Shown: positions 60,292-64,000 of the stretch, in pieces | Layout: every line of letters begins with the position of its first letter | How positions within the stretch are numbered: position 1 is the first letter of the stretch | NCBI RefSeq assembly: GCF_002091755.1 | Contig: NZ_BDAI01000017.1 | Span: forward strand, 21,116-85,115 | Direction of reading: 5' to 3' | From: Pseudomonas nitroreducens NBRC 12694 | Lineage (GTDB): Bacteria; Pseudomonadota; Gammaproteobacteria; Pseudomonadales; Pseudomonadaceae | Length of the DNA stretch: 64,000 nucleotides | Notes under the pieces: generated by a model | The model's input: the letters and a program-made list of their open reading frames with translations, nothing else | What the model was told of the DNA's origin: nothing | The model's database searches: none | Position numbers and translations under genes: made by a program

Positions 60292-61224
60292 ATGCGTATC
60301 GTCGTCGCATTGGGCGGTAATGCCCTGCTGCGTCGTGGCGAGCCCATGACTGCTGACAATCAACGCTTGAACGTTCGCATTGCTGCCGAACAGATTTCCA
60401 AGGTCGCTCCCGGCAACGAGCTGGTGATCGCCCATGGCAACGGCCCGCAGGTCGGCCTCCTGGCCCTGCAGGGCGCGGCCTACGATAAGGTCGCTCCCTA
60501 TCCGCTGGACGTTCTCGGCGCCGAAACCGAAGGCATGATCGGCTACATGATCGAACAGGAAATGGGCAACCTGCTGCCGTTCGAAGTGCCGTTCGCCACC
60601 ATCCTCACCCAGGTCGAAGTCGACGCCAAGGACCCGGCCTTCCAGAACCCGACCAAGCCCATCGGCCCGGTCTACTCCAAGGAAGAGGCCGAAAGCCTCG
60701 CCAAGGCGAAAGGCTGGAGCATCGCCCCGGATGGTGACAAGTTCCGCCGCGTGGTGGCGAGTCCGCGTCCAAAGCGCATCTTCGAAATCCGCCCGGTCAA
60801 GTGGCTGCTGGAGAAAGGCACCATCGTCATCTGCGCAGGCGGCGGCGGTATCCCGACCATGTACGACGAATCCGGCAAGAAACTCTCCGGCGTCGAAGCG
60901 GTAATCGACAAGGACCTGTGCTCCTCGCTGCTGGCCCAGGAGCTGTCGGCTGACATCCTGATCATCGCCACCGACGTGGACGCAGCCTATATCGACTGGG
61001 GCAAACCGACCCAGAAGGCCATCGCCCAGGCACACCCGGACGAACTGGAACGCCTCGGCTTCGCCGCCGGCTCCATGGGTCCGAAGGTCATGGCAGCCAT
61101 CGAGTTCGCTCGCGCCACCGGCAAGGATGCAGTGATCGGCTCGCTGGAAAACATCGTCGCCATCACCAAAGGCGAATCCGGCACCCGCGTCAGCACCAAG
61201 AAGGCTGGCATCGAGTACCGTTAA
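60292..61224 (+). CDS. arcC: Carbamate kinase
   Basis: Makes ATP from carbamoyl phosphate and ADP, the energy-yielding step of anaerobic arginine fermentation. The 310 aa contain RIVVALGGNALLRRGEP, AHGNGPQVGLLALQ, ICAGGGGIPTM and DLCSSLLAQELSADILIIATDVD in parts. Start ATG 60292 has CGGAGG 8 bases upstream; a frame open since 60220 is not coding. Last gene of the operon, ended by a terminator. Confidence 0.97.
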   Translation: MRIVVALGGNALLRRGEPMTADNQRLNVRIAAEQISKVAPGNELVIAHGNGPQVGLLALQGAAYDKVAPYPLDVLGAETEGMIGYMIEQEMGNLLPFEVPFATILTQVEVDAKDPAFQNPTKPIGPVYSKEEAESLAKAKGWSIAPDGDKFRRVVASPRPKRIFEIRPVKWLLEKGTIVICAGGGGIPTMYDESGKKLSGVEAVIDKDLCSSLLAQELSADILIIATDVDAAYIDWGKPTQKAIAQAHPDELERLGFAAGSMGPKVMAAIEFARATGKDAVIGSLENIVAITKGESGTRVSTKKAGIEYR

Positions 61225-61251
61225 GTCCTGTCCTCAGCAAAGGCAATATTG

Positions 61252-61280
61252 AAACGGGAGCCCCCATGGCTCCCGTTTTC
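61252..61280 (+). terminator. Rho-independent terminator of arcDABC
   Basis: The stem AACGGGAGCC / GGCTCCCGTT with a short CCCAT loop is followed by TTTC, 27 bases after the arcC stop. Confidence 0.92.
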
Positions 61281-61490
61281 GTTCAAGGCCCCTGCGCGAT
61301 TTGCCCGGAAACTCGTCGCCTACTTCCGACAATTCCTGGCGCAAGCGTGACTCGGCAGTCATCATCCTCGTCAGCTAAAGCATTCGAATCACTAGAAGCC
61401 ACCGCCTGGCTTTGTGCCACCGGGCCGCGCCTCCCTGCGCAACTGGCGCCCAGTCGCACAAGATGCACTTGCTGAAGGAGTTTCCGAGAG

Positions 61491-63389
61491 ATGTCTCGAC
61501 TACCGGTCATCGTTGGTTTTGGTGGATATAACGCGGCAGGCCGCAGTTCCTTCCACCATGGGTTCCGCCGCACCGTCCTCGAATCCATGGAGAGCGCCGC
61601 CCGCCAGGAAACCCTCGCCGGCCTCGCGGTGATGATGAAGCTGGTGAAAGTCATCGACGGCCAGTATCAGGATGCCGACGGCAACGCCCTCGATCTGGTT
61701 GCCATCGAACAACGCTTCGGGCAGCAGATTCGCCAGTCCACCCTGATCCGTCGCATCGAGCTGCAGTACCTCGACGTCGACGCCGCGCATTGCCACAAGA
61801 GCCTGACCGTCAATGCCGCCGGCGCCCCGCTGACCTTCACCACCCTGCGCAAGCAACTGCCCGAGCCGCTGCCGGCCAACTGGTCGGTGGAAGAGACCGA
61901 AGGCGGCGAAGTCCGCGTCACCCTGCACGACAGCTGCGAATTCAAGGTCGACAGCTACCGCGCGCTGCCGGTGAAATCGGCCGGCCAGTTGCCCACCGGC
62001 TTCGAGCCGAGCGAACTGTACAACTCGCGCTTCCACCCGCGCGGGCTGCAGATGTCCGTGGTCGCCGCCACCGACGCGGTGCGCTCCACCGGCATCGACT
62101 GGCAGACCATCTGCAACGCCGTGCAGCCTGACGAAATCGCCGTGTTCTCCAGCAGCATCATGAGCCAGCTGGACGAAAACGGCTTCGGCGGCCTGCTGCA
62201 ATCGCGCCTGCGCGGCCACCGTGTCTCGGCCAAGCAACTGCCGCTGGGCTTCAACAGCATGCCCACCGACTTCATCAACGCCTACGTGCTGGGCAGCGTC
62301 GGCATGACCGGCAGCGTGACCGGCGCCTGCGCCACCTTCCTCTATAACCTGCAGAAAGGCATCGACGTCATCACCAGCGGCCAGGCCCGCGTGGCCATCG
62401 TCGGCAATGCCGAGGCGCCGATCACCTCCGAGATCATCGAGGGCTACGCCGCCATGGGCGCGCTGGCCACCGAGGAAGGCCTGCGCCTGATCGAAGGCCG
62501 CGATGATGTCGACTTCCGCCGCGCCAGCCGCCCGTTCGGCGACAATTGCGGTTTCTCCCTGGCCGAGTCCGCGCAGTACGTGGTGCTGATGGACGACGCC
62601 CTGGCCCTCGAACTGGGTGCCGATATTCACGGTTCTGTGCCGGACGTGTTCATCAACGCCGATGGCTTCAAGAAATCCATCTCCGCGCCCGGCCCGGGCA
62701 ACTACCTGACCATGGCCAAGGCCGTGGCCGCCGCCGCGCAGATCGTTGGCGAGAAAAGCGTGCGCCAGCACAGCTTCGTCCACGCCCACGGTTCCAGCAC
62801 CCCGGCCAACCGCGTGACCGAGTCGGAAATCCTCGACCGCGTCGCTACCGCCTTCGGTATCGAAGGTTGGCCGATCACCGCAGTGAAAGCCTTCGTCGGC
62901 CACTCCCTGGCCACCGCCAGCGCCGACCAGTTGATCTCGGCACTGGGCACCTTCCACTACGGCGTCATCCCCGGCATAAAGACCGTGGACACCTTCGCCG
63001 ACGACGTCTTCAAGGACCACATCGCCCTCTCCAACGCCGATGTGCGCCGCAACGACCTGGAAGTCTGCTTCATCAACTCCAAGGGTTTTGGCGGCAACAA
63101 CGCCACCGGCGTGCTGCTGTCCCCAGCGGTGACCGAAAAGATGCTGCGCAAGCGCCACGGCGATGCTGCCTTCAACGACTACCAGGCCCGTCGCGAAGCC
63201 ACCCGCGCCGCCGCCCGCCAGTACGACGAAGCTGCGACCCAGGGCCGTTTCGACATCATCTACAACTTCGGCAACGACATGATCGACGAGCAGGCCATCG
63301 AGATCAGCGACCAGGGCATCCAGGTCCCCGGCTTCAGCCAGACCATTGCCTACAAGAAGGACGAGCGCTTCAGCGATATGATCGACTGA
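61491..63389 (+). CDS. fabY: Beta-ketoacyl-ACP synthase FabY
   Basis: Condensing enzyme of 632 aa that starts fatty acid synthesis in P. aeruginosa (PA5174) by joining acetyl-CoA and malonyl-ACP. A long N-terminal extension (about 1-180) precedes the thiolase-fold core. Active-site Cys280 is in SVTGACATFLYN, His residues in VHAHGSSTPANRVTE and KAFVGHSLATAS, the Gly loop in SKGFGGNNATG. Start ATG 61491 after AAGGAG at 61476-61481. Followed by a bidirectional terminator. Confidence 0.94.
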   Translation: MSRLPVIVGFGGYNAAGRSSFHHGFRRTVLESMESAARQETLAGLAVMMKLVKVIDGQYQDADGNALDLVAIEQRFGQQIRQSTLIRRIELQYLDVDAAHCHKSLTVNAAGAPLTFTTLRKQLPEPLPANWSVEETEGGEVRVTLHDSCEFKVDSYRALPVKSAGQLPTGFEPSELYNSRFHPRGLQMSVVAATDAVRSTGIDWQTICNAVQPDEIAVFSSSIMSQLDENGFGGLLQSRLRGHRVSAKQLPLGFNSMPTDFINAYVLGSVGMTGSVTGACATFLYNLQKGIDVITSGQARVAIVGNAEAPITSEIIEGYAAMGALATEEGLRLIEGRDDVDFRRASRPFGDNCGFSLAESAQYVVLMDDALALELGADIHGSVPDVFINADGFKKSISAPGPGNYLTMAKAVAAAAQIVGEKSVRQHSFVHAHGSSTPANRVTESEILDRVATAFGIEGWPITAVKAFVGHSLATASADQLISALGTFHYGVIPGIKTVDTFADDVFKDHIALSNADVRRNDLEVCFINSKGFGGNNATGVLLSPAVTEKMLRKRHGDAAFNDYQARREATRAAARQYDEAATQGRFDIIYNFGNDMIDEQAIEISDQGIQVPGFSQTIAYKKDERFSDMID

Positions 63390-63405
63390 TCGCCGACGTT
63401 GAACG

Positions 63406-63434
63406 AAAAAGCCGGGTAGATTCCCGGCTTTTTC
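63406..63434. terminator. Bidirectional terminator between fabY and the HDOD gene
   Basis: The stem AAAAAGCCGGG / CCCGGCTTTTT can end transcription from both convergent genes. Confidence 0.93.
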
Positions 63435-63456
63435 ATGCCTTTCACCACAGGAGCGA

Positions 63457-64000
63457 TCAGTACGTCCCCTGCCCCACGCCCAGCTCGAGAATACTGCCCT
63501 TGAGATTCTCGAAGTCGTATTCGGTGAGCCCGACGTAATCGAGTACCAGCGCGCGCACGCTCTCCCACTCGTGGTCCTCGTCCTGGTTACCCAGCACGCG
63601 GTAGGAACCGCAGATATGCTCGGCCATCTTCAGGATCGCCAGCAGGTTCTTCAGCTGGGTGTCACGGGAGTTGTCGTCGCTGAAGATCGACAGCGCATTG
63701 TGGTGGTTGGCGATGGCCTCGCAGACGTGCTCCGGCAAACGCCAGGAGCGCGCGGTAAAGTAACCGACGACCGCATGGTTGGTATTCAGCACGCGGTTCT
63801 CGGTGTCCACCACGCGGCGCTCGTCGCTGGCGCTGGCATACGCCTCCTCCAGCACCGCCATGTAGTGCGGGAAGCGCTTGAGCATCAGCGGAATGCCGCA
63901 ATTGTGGAACAGCCCCAGCGCGTAAGCCTCGTCCACCGACTCGTAGCCAATGCGCTTGGCCAGGGTCAGGCAGCTCATGGCCACGTCCTGCGCCGTATCC
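63457..64000 (-). CDS. HDOD domain protein, C-terminal part (5' truncated by window)
   Basis: At least 180 residues are visible, open to the window edge on the minus strand. They match the C-terminal half of an HDOD domain: ALGLFHNCGIPLMLKRFP with HN where true HD phosphohydrolases have HD, VGYFTARSWRLPEHVCEAIANHH, LKMAEHICGSYR. HDOD proteins are non-catalytic signalling modules. Anything upstream, such as another output or receiver domain, is outside the window. Converges on fabY. Confidence 0.85.
   Translation of the reverse strand, partial: DTAQDVAMSCLTLAKRIGYESVDEAYALGLFHNCGIPLMLKRFPHYMAVLEEAYASASDERRVVDTENRVLNTNHAVVGYFTARSWRLPEHVCEAIANHHNALSIFSDDNSRDTQLKNLLAILKMAEHICGSYRVLGNQDEDHEWESVRALVLDYVGLTEYDFENLKGSILELGVGQGTY

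Overview
The window is a chromosomal segment of a Pseudomonas from the broad P. aeruginosa / P. nitroreducens / P. citronellolis side of the genus. The evidence is high-GC coding DNA, Pseudomonas-type REP inverted repeats (the 'GGAGCGAGCTTGCTCGCGAA' type), and a gene order that, from memory, follows P. aeruginosa PAO1 from glnA (PA5119) to fabY and beyond (PA5174 onward). I see no insertion sequence, prophage or CRISPR array. No database search was run; family names rest on motifs read in the translations.

Layout. 1-7.1 kb: the 3' end of glnA, a YbiO-type mechanosensitive channel, two DUF4124 proteins, and ntrB-ntrC behind a clear NtrC site and a sigma-54 promoter. 7.1-9.2 kb: trmL, a small membrane protein, and a four-module repeat array behind a minus-strand sigma-54 promoter, which I read as the nitrogen-regulated sRNA NrsZ. 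9.2-17.5 kb: rhodanese-grxC-secB, gpmI-envC-ctpA-yibQ, and two orphan amino-acid-type binding proteins. 17.6-25.1 kb: the hisB-hisH-DUF2164-hisA-hisF operon, a PanZ-like acetyltransferase, asmA-mutY-yggX and tRNA-Phe. 25.3-37.5 kb: an LTA-synthase-like sulfatase, a polar amino acid ABC transporter, a methyltransferase, a MarR-controlled tripartite efflux operon and tRNA-Thr.

37.5-51 kb is the accessory part. A GT2 glycosyltransferase and rmlBDAC run without a break into an ABC-transporter-dependent O-polysaccharide cluster: wzm, wzt with a C-terminal cap-recognition-like domain, a methyltransferase/kinase-like/coiled-coil protein resembling the WbdD chain terminator, a WbsX protein, an RgpF-type rhamnan synthesis protein and another methyltransferase. 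dTDP-L-rhamnose made by RmlBDAC is probably polymerised on a lipid carrier, capped by the WbdD-like protein and exported by Wzm/Wzt. The coiled coil carries three in-frame 42-bp repeats that could tune chain length.

51-64 kb: dctB-dctD without the dctPQM transporter I would expect, replaced by a phytanoyl-CoA-dioxygenase-family gene and about 0.8 kb of unrecognised DNA. Then come the anaerobic arginine deiminase operon arcDABC behind an ANR box, fabY, and a truncated HDOD gene.

The nitrogen-control parts form one coherent unit: glnA, the self-controlled ntrBC operon, the NrsZ-like sRNA and a sigma-54 candidate before the amino acid transporter could all respond to nitrogen limitation.
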